NCBI RefSeq assembly: GCF_000835495.1
Contig: NW_015622547.1
Location: forward strand, 4,046,828-4,110,827
Origin: Cladophialophora immunda
Lineage: Eukaryota; Ascomycota; Eurotiomycetes; Chaetothyriales; Herpotrichiellaceae
Reading direction: 5' to 3'
DNA length: 64,000 nt
Made by a program: the position numbers and the translations under genes. Every line of letters starts with the position of its first letter. Within the stretch, counting starts at the first letter, position 1. Of the stretch, positions 9,960 through 21,053 are shown in pieces. The notes below the pieces were generated by a model. It did not search any database. It was not told where the DNA came from and worked only from the letters and a program-made list of their open reading frames with translations.

Positions 9960-11864
9960 TCAGACCATATCCAGGATCCACGTACTCTGTCCGTCCAGGC
10001 TCAACCCAGCCATGCTGCGATTCAGAGCCTCGGCGGGCTTCTGACCAAGCCAGATGGCCTCACTGCGGCTCATGCCCTCTTGGACGTCCCAGCCCTCGGT
10101 GCCCACGGCATAGATGACCCTGCCGTGGAGGTACTTCTCGCGCATTCCCCTCTCGTGGCCTTTTTCGTACCACACGCCGCCGCCGCTGGCAATGCCGCTC
10201 CCGCTCGAGGAGTCTCCGCCGTTAATGTCCGGCGTGGACGCGTTCGTGGCGACCACGCCGACGACCACACGCGCAATGTCCTCGGGCCGATCGGGCGGGA
10301 GCTGCACGGACATGCTCCGACCGCCTGACTGGGCGACGGCGCGCGGCACCATGACGTTCGTGACGACCGCGTTGATGCGCACGCCATCGCGCTCGGGGTC
10401 CGGGTCGATATTTGTCCAGAGACTGCGCACGAGCCCCAGGATCGAATGCTGCGTCACTTGATAAATGGGCAGCTGCGGAGTTTCCTTGAACGCAGCCGCG
10501 GACGTGAGGAAGGTCAGACTGCGGTCGTTCATACCCGGCGAGGCAGGGGCTTCTGGCTGCGGTCTCGAATAAGGATTCACAATGCCCTTCTTGCTGCTGC
10601 TCTTGGACTTGGGCGAATATTTCAGATATGCCAGTGCAATTCGCGCAAATCGAATGCTCGCCGTGATGATATCTCCCAAACCGGTGGGCTCTGTTGCTAC
10701 CTCGTCGTAAGCCATCTTGGCCGTCTTGTTGATCCCGGGGCGATCTTCAAACCAGCCCTTTTCGCCCGCACCCACGGTGCATGCTTGCCCCCCGTCGTCA
10801 CCCACCCCGAAGATGGCGTGGTCGACACGTCCATACATAGTGATCGCGAGCTTAAACAGGTCCAGCATGTCAGAGTACTTAGTCAGGTCGCATTTGTTGA
10901 AGTGAACTACGTGCGGCGGGCCAAGCGAGGAGATAAACTTGCGAGCCTGGTCGCTATTCGTGTCGCCAAAAATCACCCGACAGCCAGCCGTGTGGAATTG
11001 GCGTATCAGAGACTGACCTGTTTGACTGGCGCCATTGGAGAGGACGATCACTTTGCCATGAAAGGATTCTTTCGGCAGGGGTGGCGGTGTAAAACGGCAC
11101 GGATTAGACGCGAAGACTTGAGGGACAGAGGACATAGACTGGGATTTCTTAGTTCGTGTCGTGAATGGGTTTACGGGCGCGATTGTTGATGAGGCATTTG
11201 GTTTGAGAGACGAAGAAGTCGTGGCTGAGGGAGCTGGGGCCTGGTTCGAGGTGGATACAGGCACAACGGAGGAAGGCGATTTTGGTGATGATAGGGGAGT
11301 CGCAGCATCAGTGGACGGTACTGAATTGACCATGACGGTAGGATTGGGCGTGGCGTCCGGAGGCGCGACTTGCGACACTCGTTTCTTCTTTTTGGGTGCG
11401 GGCGTTTGAACGTCCGATTTGGGTGGAGGCTGCTCTGCTGCAGAGGCAGGCATCTGTTCTTTTTGTTTAACAGGAGTTAGATCAGCCTCGAGCTCGAATG
11501 TGTGAGGAGTTTTGGTGACGGTCTTTCTTCGGCGAGTGGGTTTGCCAGAATCGTCAAGGGCAGCGGTGTCGCCAGCGGCAGGAATATCCAGTCGCTGGAT
11601 GGAAGCAGGGGGCGATCCAGATTCTTCTTCCTTGGTGGTAGTAGACATGATGCTCCGTATGGGAGACGTGGTGTCCGGAGTCCTAGAAGCCTTGGATATC
11701 TGGCGGGAAATGTCTTCACCGTTCAGGGTGGAAGAGGCCTCACTAGCCCATGGATTTGGCGAGACGGATTCACTGGACTGAGAGGTGACATCCAGCTGCG
11801 AAGCCACGTCGAACTCGCTGCCTGAACTGGTTTTGGCGGCCTTCTTGCGCAGAGTGTCTTTCAT
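9960..11864 (-). CDS. Protein with disordered N-terminal half and atypical SDR-fold C-terminal domain
   Basis: A 634-residue single exon. Residues 1-265 are low complexity (Ser, Pro, Thr, Ala) with basic patches such as APKKKKRVSQ at about 156-165, a plausible nuclear-localisation signal. Residues about 270-634 have an SDR layout: a nucleotide-binding strand with a degenerate glycine motif (VIVLSNGASQTGQS, 272-285), then DxDHAIFGVG and an active-site-like segment, Ser455 with Tyr468 thirteen residues later. The position four after Tyr468, normally the catalytic Lys, is Gln472 (YQVTQ). The NAG position is also not conserved. The fold is therefore SDR-like but classical catalysis is doubtful, and a regulatory or scaffolding role is possible. 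A TCAGGR hexamer array lies about 90 bases upstream of the start. Confidence 0.75.
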   Translation of the reverse strand: MKDTLRKKAAKTSSGSEFDVASQLDVTSQSSESVSPNPWASEASSTLNGEDISRQISKASRTPDTTSPIRSIMSTTTKEEESGSPPASIQRLDIPAAGDTAALDDSGKPTRRRKTVTKTPHTFELEADLTPVKQKEQMPASAAEQPPPKSDVQTPAPKKKKRVSQVAPPDATPNPTVMVNSVPSTDAATPLSSPKSPSSVVPVSTSNQAPAPSATTSSSLKPNASSTIAPVNPFTTRTKKSQSMSSVPQVFASNPCRFTPPPLPKESFHGKVIVLSNGASQTGQSLIRQFHTAGCRVIFGDTNSDQARKFISSLGPPHVVHFNKCDLTKYSDMLDLFKLAITMYGRVDHAIFGVGDDGGQACTVGAGEKGWFEDRPGINKTAKMAYDEVATEPTGLGDIITASIRFARIALAYLKYSPKSKSSSKKGIVNPYSRPQPEAPASPGMNDRSLTFLTSAAAFKETPQLPIYQVTQHSILGLVRSLWTNIDPDPERDGVRINAVVTNVMVPRAVAQSGGRSMSVQLPPDRPEDIARVVVGVVATNASTPDINGGDSSSGSGIASGGGVWYEKGHERGMREKYLHGRVIYAVGTEGWDVQEGMSRSEAIWLGQKPAEALNRSMAGLSLDGQSTWILDMV

Positions 11865-13184
11865 GGCTAGAGGTGGGCGTTATCGACGGGAGGACAGCGA
11901 GCTGTCGGAGGCACAAGAAAGTTGCATCCGGGAGGTCAATGAGGATCAGATCAGGGTCAGGGTCAGGGTCAGGATCAGGATCAGGACCCAGATGCCGTAG
12001 CGTGGCAACGGATTGTGGGGTTGTACAGCTGGGTCGCAGCTTTGTGGCAACTGATAGCGATGGGGATGTCGATCAACTTGAGGGGAGCGAGTGTGGCATC
12101 ATGGGGGTTTGGGCTCTCGATTGAGTTGTATGTACAAGAACATGGCCTGATCAGAGATGACTGAGCAGGAACAAGGTGACGAAGGACAAGAGTAATAGTG
12201 GGCAACGATGGCTGTTCTGGAATTCATCTCTTTAGAAGCGAGAAACAGGCTAATTGGAGGGGTGCATGCGGCGGCCATGCCACCCACGAGGCACCCATCA
12301 AGGGCCACCAGCACCACCGGGCCAGTTCATCGATCAACTGCTGAGAAGGAGCTGAGAAAGATGAAATGGAAGAGCCCGATTTGTTCGCTTGGTGTCTCGC
12401 CTCTCTTGGGTCCTGCACTACTCCCTTACAAGCACGGTGCGTGTTTGTACATGTTTCCTCTTTCAAGAAGACGAAGGAATAAATGAGACTGGTGCCGAAA
12501 TTTCTCATCGACGACGAGTTTTACTGTCCCGGATGTGATGTTTCATCTCTCAGGCTCCATATTCTAGAGGTATTCGGCAGGCGCAATACTCAGCATCCAC
12601 TTGTACACATTTATGCATTCCTCTCACTTCTCTCTCACTTCCAGCTCGTCGGCCACTGCCAGCCACCTTGTTGCCAAAGATTATCGCTGGTGTCCTTCTA
12701 CACCCGGGATACGGAACTCTCACCCTCCAGCAGCCCCTCCTTCTCCAATCACCCCTCTACGCAGACTAGTCGGGACAAAATCCATCTCCGTACAAGCTAC
12801 GGTCAACGGCTCAAATTCCATGATAAATCGCAATCGTACATCTCCGCGCGTATCGAATTCGCTTACAACCACACTGCCCATCATCGCTGCTTATAGTTCG
12901 TCAATCATGGCACCGATAGGGTCGGTTCGATCTCTCCCCCTTTCATATCTTTCATTGTCGACAGGCCTAGCTCCCAGTGAGACAAATTGCCCATTTTGGT
13001 ATTCAACTTGGTCTTCTTTTGCTACATAACCTGCGACCTGCGACGCTGACCTTCCTATAACCGCGCGAGGGGATATTTACGCTCGACAGGAGAAGAATAG
13101 GGCTATAATCGTTGCCGAGGTTCCGATACTTACCGCAGACCAAGCCCAAAGTGCAGAAACACGAACTACTAGAGAACAGGCACC
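11865..13184. promoter_or_regulatory. Divergent promoter region of the SDR-like and N-acetyltransferase genes
   Basis: About 1.3 kb between divergent starts. It contains the TCAGGG/TCAGGA hexamer array at 11951-11986. Pyrimidine-rich sequence at 12600-12780 may belong to the acetyltransferase leader. No coding region is supported. Confidence 0.4.
11951..11986. repeat. Hexamer tandem repeat (TCAGGG)3(TCAGGA)3
   Basis: Six exact consecutive six-base units, three TCAGGG and then three TCAGGA, in the 5' flank of the minus-strand SDR-like gene. The unit is one base from the telomere repeat TTAGGG, but no TTAGGG unit is present. Confidence 0.9.
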
Positions 13185-14354
13185 ATGGGTGAAGACGCAA
13201 CAACAGGCCTTGAGACCGCCTCCCTTTCGTCATCTCGGCCAACCTACACCCGCGAACAACTCGCCACATACGTATCGAAATGGATCGCCCCATCAAAGGA
13301 CTACACGCTTGCGACGCTCGAGTCTGAGATCAAGGAAGATCCCCTCGCGGCACTTTCAACCCTGCAGCTTCGCCAGATGGCCTTTAATCCATGGGGGAAC
13401 ATCGCGCTGCATTACTCTTGGCACCGCGCCCTGTCGCTCGACCATGAAGCGTTATATCACAAGCTCGTCGAGCGAGGGTTGGGCGGCTATTGTATGGAAA
13501 ACAACGCCTTTTTCAGCACCATCCTAAGATCCTTGGGCTTTCGGCTGTATGTCACTGGCGCAAGGGTCAGCCTCGCCTTAAGCGGGGACTCGGTCGATCC
13601 TGACGGGTTTGCCGGATGGTATGTGTGTCACATCGCTCTCTCGCCGCTGGTCTTTAGGGTGCTGGAAGTCTAACGGATATTATCGTGTCAACAGGCAACA
13701 CGAGGTCATTATCGTGATAATTGAAAATCAGAAATATCTGGTAATATTATTCATTGCCCTTCCACCCAACAGCCATGCTGGCGGATAATGCACGAGGAGC
13801 CTCCTAACACCCCAATGCAGGTCGACGTCGGCTTTGGCAGTACCTCGCCCGTCCATCCGATCCCACTTGATCACGCCAAACCGAAACCTTATAACTCTGT
13901 CCCCGGTGCAGAGGTCCGCCTTGTGCACCGCCCCATTGCCTCAAACACAGATCAGTCCCAAAAGCTCTGGGTCCTCGAAACGCGCAATAAGACCCACCAA
14001 GAATGGCAAAGCGGCTACTGCTTTGCTGACCTGGAATGGCTTCCCATGGACTTCGAAATCATTAACTACCGCACAAGCCAGGACCCAGCCAGCTGGTTTA
14101 CCCACCGTCTCGTCCTGGTGCGGATTCTTGTGGACGAGGAAACAAGGACGAAAGCCACAGGGACAGTGATCCTCTCGGGAACGGTCTTTGAGAGGAGACT
14201 TGGAGAAGGGCTAAAGGAAGTTGTACTAGATGCGAAGTCGGAGAAGGAACGGGTTCAAGGCCTCAAGGCTTGGTTCGGGATTGAACTCAACCCGGACGAG
14301 CAGAGGGGCATTGCCGGCACCGCAGCCGAGATCAAGAAGCCGTTCAGTGTATAG
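13185..14354 (+). CDS. Arylamine N-acetyltransferase
   Basis: An acetyl-CoA (or malonyl-CoA) dependent N-acetyltransferase acting on arylamines. Fungal homologues detoxify compounds such as benzoxazolinone products and aromatic amines. Exons 13185-13618, 13695-13740 and 13821-14354 encode 337 residues. The catalytic Cys is in GGYCMENN (Cys103), preceded by the conserved NPWGNIALHY segment. The catalytic His is His147 (WQHEV), and the Asp is Asp162 in VDVGFG right after intron 2. The 15-residue His-Asp spacing matches the family's Cys-His-Asp triad. The middle exon is only 46 nt, so single-exon gene finding would split the triad. The start sits in a good context (caccATGg). The gene appears intact. 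Confidence 0.92.
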
Positions 14355-16319
14355 AGTTGTCAATGACTGTGACTGGCTTTGGGTCGAGCCGCTCACTACC
14401 ACAGTCTCGGGAACGCCACCCACAACAAGGTCTTTCTGTGCTGGTAGACACCGAGGTCGGTGCATATGTCTGCAAGGAAAGTATGGGAGTCTTTCGCGTC
14501 CCTGGAAAAGATAGCCTGGGTGAGGATAATTGTCCCGTGCGTGAGACTGGTTGGTTGATGAGAACCACTGTCTTACTAGTGTTCGATCCGGGTCGATCAA
14601 GCATTAGTCGACGGTTCCTTGTTGTTGGTGCTTGTGCGCATGGAAGCTGGTCCTCTAGCCACCACCCGGGCGTGACAGCGACAGACTTATGGCCGGCCAT
14701 TCTCCATGCCACGCAGTAGCGCGCTTTTCTCGCGCTCCTTGGTGCAATCGAACAGGTTAGTGTTGAACTAGCAACGCTTGAGCAATGGCATGGTCTTCTC
14801 CACCTATCTGTGTCCGTTCTCAAGAAGTACCCCGATCGTTTATATACAAATAGCAATGGCACCAGAAGGCATCTCCGGAACCCTGCCACGCAGATTACCT
14901 CCTGGCACTAGGCGCGCTGCCGTTCGATCGGACGCTCTTTAGCGAGCTATAGCTAAAAATTTATAGGCAGATCGTCAACAATTGGTACGATATGACAACG
15001 TTTCTTGGGTCGCCGAGAGCAAAATGCGATTTTATGACCATATGGTATGAATATAGTCTTCCTGTCGCGGCATTTGAGCCATCGATGCGAGGCATAGCCT
15101 ATTGTGCTCGACATGATCGGACATGATCTAGGGCCACAGTACTGCAGTCTTTCTGGCGTGGTTGAATGGTCTGCGATGCGCCCTTCGTCGAGTCCTATGC
15201 CACACTCTTCTTTAAGGACGGTATCACGACTTCACGGCTGTGGCCTTGGTGCTAGAACAGACTTCTTATCTGTCCTTTTTTGCTGCTGTTACTATATGTG
15301 AGCAGAGATAGTCGGGCGTCTCCACGTCTATCGTCCAGTCCAACATACTGTTCCACGGCGCGGTTCATTGAACAATCACTCAAGTCACTTGTTGCCCTCT
15401 CGTAACCCTCGCGATTACTGCTGTCCACCAAAATCGAACCTTCTCCGATCTGTTAGCTCAAGACGAATAGTAGTATTTGTAGCTTTCATGACGATCCCCT
15501 AGTGTCTGGAGTTGCTCCAATTCATCGAAGTCTTGTATCATATATCTGCCACTTTCTCAGACTTCCTCTTGTTGTTATTTTTGAACAAGCAAATCAATAC
15601 TACGATCAGCGTCTGCACTACCACCTCCAAAAAGACTGCTAATTCTTGTAACTTGGGCCGAAACAGTGCGACCCCTGAAAAGGATACAGATCCTGCAAAC
15701 GAGGCTTTTGGAGTTCTTTCGGATCGTTTCGAAAAGAGTCACAAGAAACCGACGATGTCCGACTGGGGCCGATCTGGGAAGGAGAATGGGTAGATCATAT
15801 CATTTACAAGACCCTTCAGGATCAGAAGTGAAGATTCAAAGATCGACCAACTTGACCGAGAGTCTTACAGAATTGCGCAGGAGACCTGCGAATGGGTCTA
15901 GGAAACGACCACAAATTTCGGACAATCCGCTATCCACCAACGAGATCCCTTTCCTCCCAGATGAACCTGCGTCTGCGAGATCATGGTGATGCGGGGCTTG
16001 AATGAGACAAGGAAATGTTCGAAAGCTAAAATGCGTTACACCGTTCTTCCATCGCTTTTGGTTTAATGGGCGTCTACTGCCTAAGTTGACCATAAACACT
16101 CCAATATTGAACCCTACTTGAACCAAATAAGGAAGGGAACTCATTGAAAGTTAGAAGTTTATTGGATATCTACTACCGAGAGTTCGATGACCATTTTACC
16201 TGACTCCCTGAACTGCAAAGTACTGCAAAGAAACTTACGAGGATCCGCTCAAGCCGATAGCAGATCCCTCCGCGGTCATCTCTGCTGTGGCGACCCTTCT
16301 GACTCCTCACACCACCAGT
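14355..16319. other. Intergenic, no supported gene
   Basis: About 2 kb. A plus-strand frame at 15512-15793, continued in another frame to about 15989, has hydrophilic sequence with a short hydrophobic N-terminus. It could be a decayed or unspliced small gene, but no family is recognisable. Other frames have no signal. Confidence 0.35.
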
Positions 16320-17152
16320 TCAGCTTATCATCCCCCCATCGCAGCTAAGAACAGTCCCTGTGATATTCGAAGCGGTGTCACCGAGAAGAAATACCACACT
16401 GTCAGCCATCTCGGCGGGTGTGCCCATCCTTCCCATGGGGACACTGGCCATCATGGCTTTTGCGACATCACCATGGTTATCAATTAGTCCCCGCGTGATT
16501 GCTGATTCGGTGAGTCCTGAGGAGATGAGGCATCAGCTTTTCCGTATCATCAATACCGCTAAACGAGCGGTAGTGTCCATGAAAATGGAAATGAAAAAGC
16601 GATCGTACCTGGAGCAAGTGCATTCACCCTGATGCTCACCGGAGCCCAATCCAACGCCCAGCTTCTGGTCATGCCCACTACTGCGTGCTTAGCACTGCAG
16701 TACACAGCCATATTTCTTACCCCTCGTAAACCCGCGGCGCTGGCGGTATTGACAATTGCACCACCGCCTCCTTGTTTCTGAAACTGCCAATACGCTTCCG
16801 TGCCACAATTCCACACGCCTGAGACGCAAACATCCATGATCGAGCGATAGATCTGGTCGCTGGCGACGCCGACCTCGATTGGACAGATTCCCGCGTTGGC
16901 ACACATGCCGTCCAACCTCCCGAATCGGCCCACGATCTCCTGGATCCAGTCGTGAACCTGCTGTCGAGAAGTCACATCGACCATTGTGAACAGAACATCG
17001 GGATTGCCGTCGAGTTCTTGTGGCTTTGGCGACAGATCTGCCACAGCGACCTTGGCTTTGAGTAGGAGCAATTTCAGAACGATGCCCAAACCTATGCCTG
17101 AGGACCCTCCTGTCACTGCGATCACTTTGCCTTGTAATGAGATGCGTTCCAT
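16320..17152 (-). CDS. Classical short-chain dehydrogenase/reductase
   Basis: An NAD(P)-dependent SDR of 246 residues from exons 16609-17152 and 16320-16516. The cofactor motif TGGSSGIG is at residues 14-21, NAG at 86-88, the catalytic Ser at about 138, and Tyr151-x3-Lys155 (YCSAK). Asp39 after the second strand (VADL) favours NAD(H). The C-terminal exon carries LTESAITRGL and ends in the typical DGGM. The intron follows ALAPG. The exon-1 frame stays open past the splice site but then diverges from the family. The gene lies on the same strand as the MFS transporter and bZIP regulator that follow in the window, suggesting a small co-regulated group. The substrate is unknown. Confidence 0.9.
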
Positions 17153-17799
17153 GTTTATTTGTCTTTGCTGCCGGTTTTAGACTTACTCTGCCTTTTTCTT
17201 CTGGAGCATGTGCGAAGGGGGTTCGTAAATAGTCCATAACGCCCAGCCCATGGTCCCCAAGCCTACTCTGTAAAAGGATCATACCTGCTTGGCGGTCATA
17301 CTTTTCTGACTGTTAGCTTTGCAGCGAACCCTTGTGAGTTAAGTCTCCCACCATGCTGGTCCCGTCTCTGTAGGTACCGTCTCAAAAAACTCTGACTCAT
17401 GCTGGTGCTGTTCGCGATATTCGTCACCCGTACTCGTCTGCGAGAGTTGAGCGCAAGTCCCGGCTATGAACTTCAATCACTACCCTGCCGGAGTCCTCAG
17501 GTCGGAATCGAGGTATGGGATATTGCAGGATAAAATCTCCGTATCATGATGGTCCATTCAAGCGACTCTACTTGAATCGCATGCACGGACTCTGTCTTTC
17601 ATTTACATGGTTTGGGCCTTTCATTAGCGCTTTTAATCTACAGGGTCTGTAGTTGAAGCGAAGACTTGAGAAATCACTACATTGCTTGTGCTCGAAATTG
17701 CGTCCAGGATACCTGCAAATGACCCCCAACCCCGAAACACACATCTTCCATCCACCGCGGCCCGCATTCTTCCAAAGTCCGACCACCTTGGGGCGTTGA
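17153..17799. other. Intergenic between SDR start and transporter 3' end
   Basis: The promoter of the SDR gene lies here, together with the 3' flank of the transporter. Antisense frames over the transporter end are not supported. Confidence 0.4.
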
Positions 17800-20012
17800 T
17801 CAATTCTTTGTCTCACGCATGTCACTCGCAGGATGGGCAGGTGCAGCAGCCGCGTCATCAATTTCCACCGTCTGACTTTTCTCCCCATCCCGCTCTCCTG
17901 AGCTATCCTCGATGTCGATAGTCCCCTTTTCCTGAGACTTTTTGACGCCTTCACCATGTGCGTAGATCTGCCGTGGAACATGCGAGCTGAGCAGTGGATC
18001 GTAGTCCTTGATAAAGAAAGCAGCAACCACTGCGCAGAAATTGATGGGAATCGATGCAAGATAGATAAACTTGTAGGACCACACTCTTGCCTCCACTAGC
18101 GCGTCCATTATCTGAGTAGCAATGGCTGGGTTCATCCCGGGGACTTTGTCCAACGCAGCAGCCGTCCCTACACTCGCAGCGGTCAAGACATCCTTTAGAG
18201 ATGAAGCTGGCAATCCCGCAGCTTCAGCGGCGGCCGGAACGCGCTGAGCAATCGCAAATAAGAGTTTGTTCTGTAGGATGGCCAGATAAATTGTGGTGAA
18301 TATGCTGCCACAAACTGTCCTGAAAAGGAAAACGATTCCTAGTGAGATGTCAGTGTAAGGTTCACTTCTAGGACATGTTTCTAATTATACCAAAAACAGT
18401 CCCAAGGTCAGCGTCATTGGCGTCCATTTGTGCAAGCGCAACCGGCATAAGTTCCATGATACCATCTGGCAGTGTGGCCAAGAAAGAAAACGCTGCACTC
18501 TGTTGCTTGTTATCCCGGTTGCTGGATGCAAGGGCACCGTTGAAGGCACACGTCATCGTAGCCAGGACGAGTAATTGGATGCGAACATGTTTGACCACAG
18601 AAACCATGGGTCCCCAGAACCAAATTCCACCAATAATGCCAAAAGAAACGGTTGTGTTCAACCAGGCGTTTTCCTGCCAATTAGTAGTCCTGACGCCGTA
18701 CACGGCCGCAACTTCTGTAAAACGAGGGGCAGTTAGCAAAAATGTCAGGCGCAACTCACTGTGAAAAGAAAATACTCACGCGACGGCCAGACGACAGTCG
18801 GCGCAACATATGAGGCCCCAGAGACCGAACAGATGATTACCAAACAGGTAAATCCTCTGAGATCTCGAAAGAAGTACATGGGGACGAGTGGATTCGGCGT
18901 GGTAGAATATATTTCTGTTCAGAGCCGTCAGTTCCACGTGCTTTGTGTTTCTTCAGGAAAAGAGTCTGACCCCAAAAAACAAACGCAACAATCAGCACTG
19001 CGCCAATGACAATGAGGCACAGGATGCGTGGTGATGTCCAAGGAATTGGTTGACCACCCCATGAAATACCCAGCAAGAACATCACGAGTCCAGCGGTGAG
19101 AAGAAAACCGCCGACAAAGTCAATTCGCCGAAATTCTTCCTTGAGTGTCCGCCTCCCACCATGTAGCTGTTTGAACGATGGAGGCTTGTAGAAGTGATAC
19201 TGCATGATTGCTGCGCAGCTCATCATCATGAGATACGAGTAGTAGCACCACCTCCACCCAGCGCCTGTGTGGGCCAGTCTCGAGGCTGCGAGGAATCAAC
19301 ATGGGCCAAGATCGTCGAAGAACATGGGGAGCTCACATATGTAGGCGCCAAAGCCCGTGCTCAGAATACACGGAATAGTGACAAAAGCACTGCCCGCCAA
19401 CTTGAATTTGTTTGGACAAATCTCGCCCACAGTCAGGGCGTAGCAGGTGTGGACGCCGCCAGAAAGGCCAAGGAAAACCTGCCAAAGTCAACGTACAAGA
19501 CTTCGATCACTGACCGTGTTGCAATCCCTCACATTTGCGGCGACAAGTGTATCCATATTCCGAGCCAGGCAGGCTATTATCCCCCCGACACACCCAATCA
19601 GCGAGGCACCGATCATGAATCATCTTCGGCCGAATTTGTCGGAGAAACGACCGAAAAAAATGATAGAAATGCCACAGGCAAGTGTCCAGATGATCGGAAA
19701 TAGGCTCGCATTGTCACTAGGTCCTGCCTCCGAATTAGATTCATCACGTTTGGTCGTTGTCCTAAACCAACCAATATCCTCGTTGATGTAGGTGAGAATT
19801 GCTGCAGGGGGACTAAAGCCCCAGTATGCAGCATTCGTACCCATCCCAATTGAGGCGATGGCGGCCAGCATTCTCAATACATAGCCTCTGGAGAACTCTG
19901 ACTGGTCGGTGGTGAGGGCGTTGGAATTTTCGATGTCCTCTAGCGCGCCAGCATCGCGCTGGGCGTGCTCGAGCTCGAGCCGCTGGAAACTGGTTTGCTG
20001 ACGATGATCCAT
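17800..20012 (-). CDS. MFS transporter, TRI12-like efflux pump
   Basis: A major facilitator of the fungal trichothecene-efflux (TRI12) group, probably a drug or metabolite exporter in the plasma membrane. Six exons (19533-20012, 19337-19478, 18971-19285, 18780-18914, 18391-18714, 17800-18338) give 644 residues with all frames preserved. The motif GRFSDKFGRRWFMIG after an early membrane helix is the MFS loop 2-3 signature. GVHTCYALTVGEICPNK and FVFWEIYSTTPNPLVP are typical of TRI12 pumps. The 56-nt intron at 18915-18970 is essential, because the unspliced frame loses the NPLVPMYFFR segment. The C-terminal tail is acidic and hydrophilic. The ATG at 20012 is used because the upstream in-frame codons start with GTG. 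The substrate is unknown. Confidence 0.9.
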
Positions 20013-21053
20013 TCTGGCTAACACGAAACTCCTGGAGTTCTGATGGCGGTGGTCGCGTATTCTAATATTCCAGAGGTTTACCGGAGTCCTTGCTGATGTA
20101 GCCCTTTATCTATAGAAGCCTGGCCGTTCAGGGCCCAAAGGCGCCGATACTTGCATTTTGCTCCTCCGGATAAAATGCCAAACGAATAGGGGAGCTATAA
20201 GGGTGGGACGCTTATTTGGTCTGGGGTATAGAAAGACCCACAAGTATTCAGTCATGCTTTCATTACTAAATGCTTGGCTAGTGACCTAACTGACTGTGCT
20301 GCCACCTCAACAGACACTGTGAGATTAAACTTCTTTGGCATCCCTTCATTAATCAAACTTATACGGGAAGTATCTCGAGCTTGAATTGAGTCGGATCATT
20401 TTAGGATCCGGGGCCGCAGCCGAAAATCGAGGGCAATTCAATTAATCTGTCAGAAACGAAACGGTCTGTCAACCGAGCTTCGTATGCGACCGGTTCCTAT
20501 TGCAAGATTGCTTGCTCAGGAGCCCGTCGAGGCTGTTTGCCACTACGATAGCTTCTAGTTTTCAAGACAGACAGACATTCAACAGTTGTCCACTCCTCCC
20601 CGTGTGGTACTTTGAATGATGACCAAGAGTTCGGAGGCCCATAGGTCTCGCTTCCGGGACAAAGCGCTCGACTGCATGAGTACATATGAGCATGACCCGT
20701 ATACCAGGACACAGAAAAGGACTCAACTTAAGGTTCTCTTAAATTGGTAGGGTCTAGCAACGTCTGGACTCCTTTGGATATATATGACACTGTCCTCTGC
20801 AAGAACTTGTACACTTCCGAGTCACGAATGGGGGAATGCCCACTAACGATGCTGAACAAAGGTTAGGAGAATTCTTTTACAGATACCAGGTACGTGCAGA
20901 CTGGCTTCCTGATAGCGTGCCTATCACAAAACATCAATTCCACCCTTTGGATTCCACACCTTGTATGGTTTAGCTTCCATGAGCCCCCACATTTGGCGAG
21001 ATCCCTCGAGATGTTCATGAATTTTGTTGATGTCCAAGAAGTATGGATATGAA
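20013..21053. other. Intergenic, no gene seen
   Basis: Promoter side of the transporter and 3' flank of the bZIP gene. Only short unsupported frames occur. Confidence 0.4.

Noticed and set aside
10070..11189. Plus-strand frames opposite the 634-residue SDR-like gene
   Set aside because: Third-position GC bias on the real strand creates long antisense frames; no family signal.
11951..11986. Interstitial telomere
   Set aside because: The units are TCAGGG and TCAGGA; there is no TTAGGG, and the telomere of this organism is pure TTAGGG.
18884..18970. Frameshift in the TRI12-type transporter
   Set aside because: A 56-nt GT..AG intron (18915-18970) restores the NPLVPMYFFR segment.
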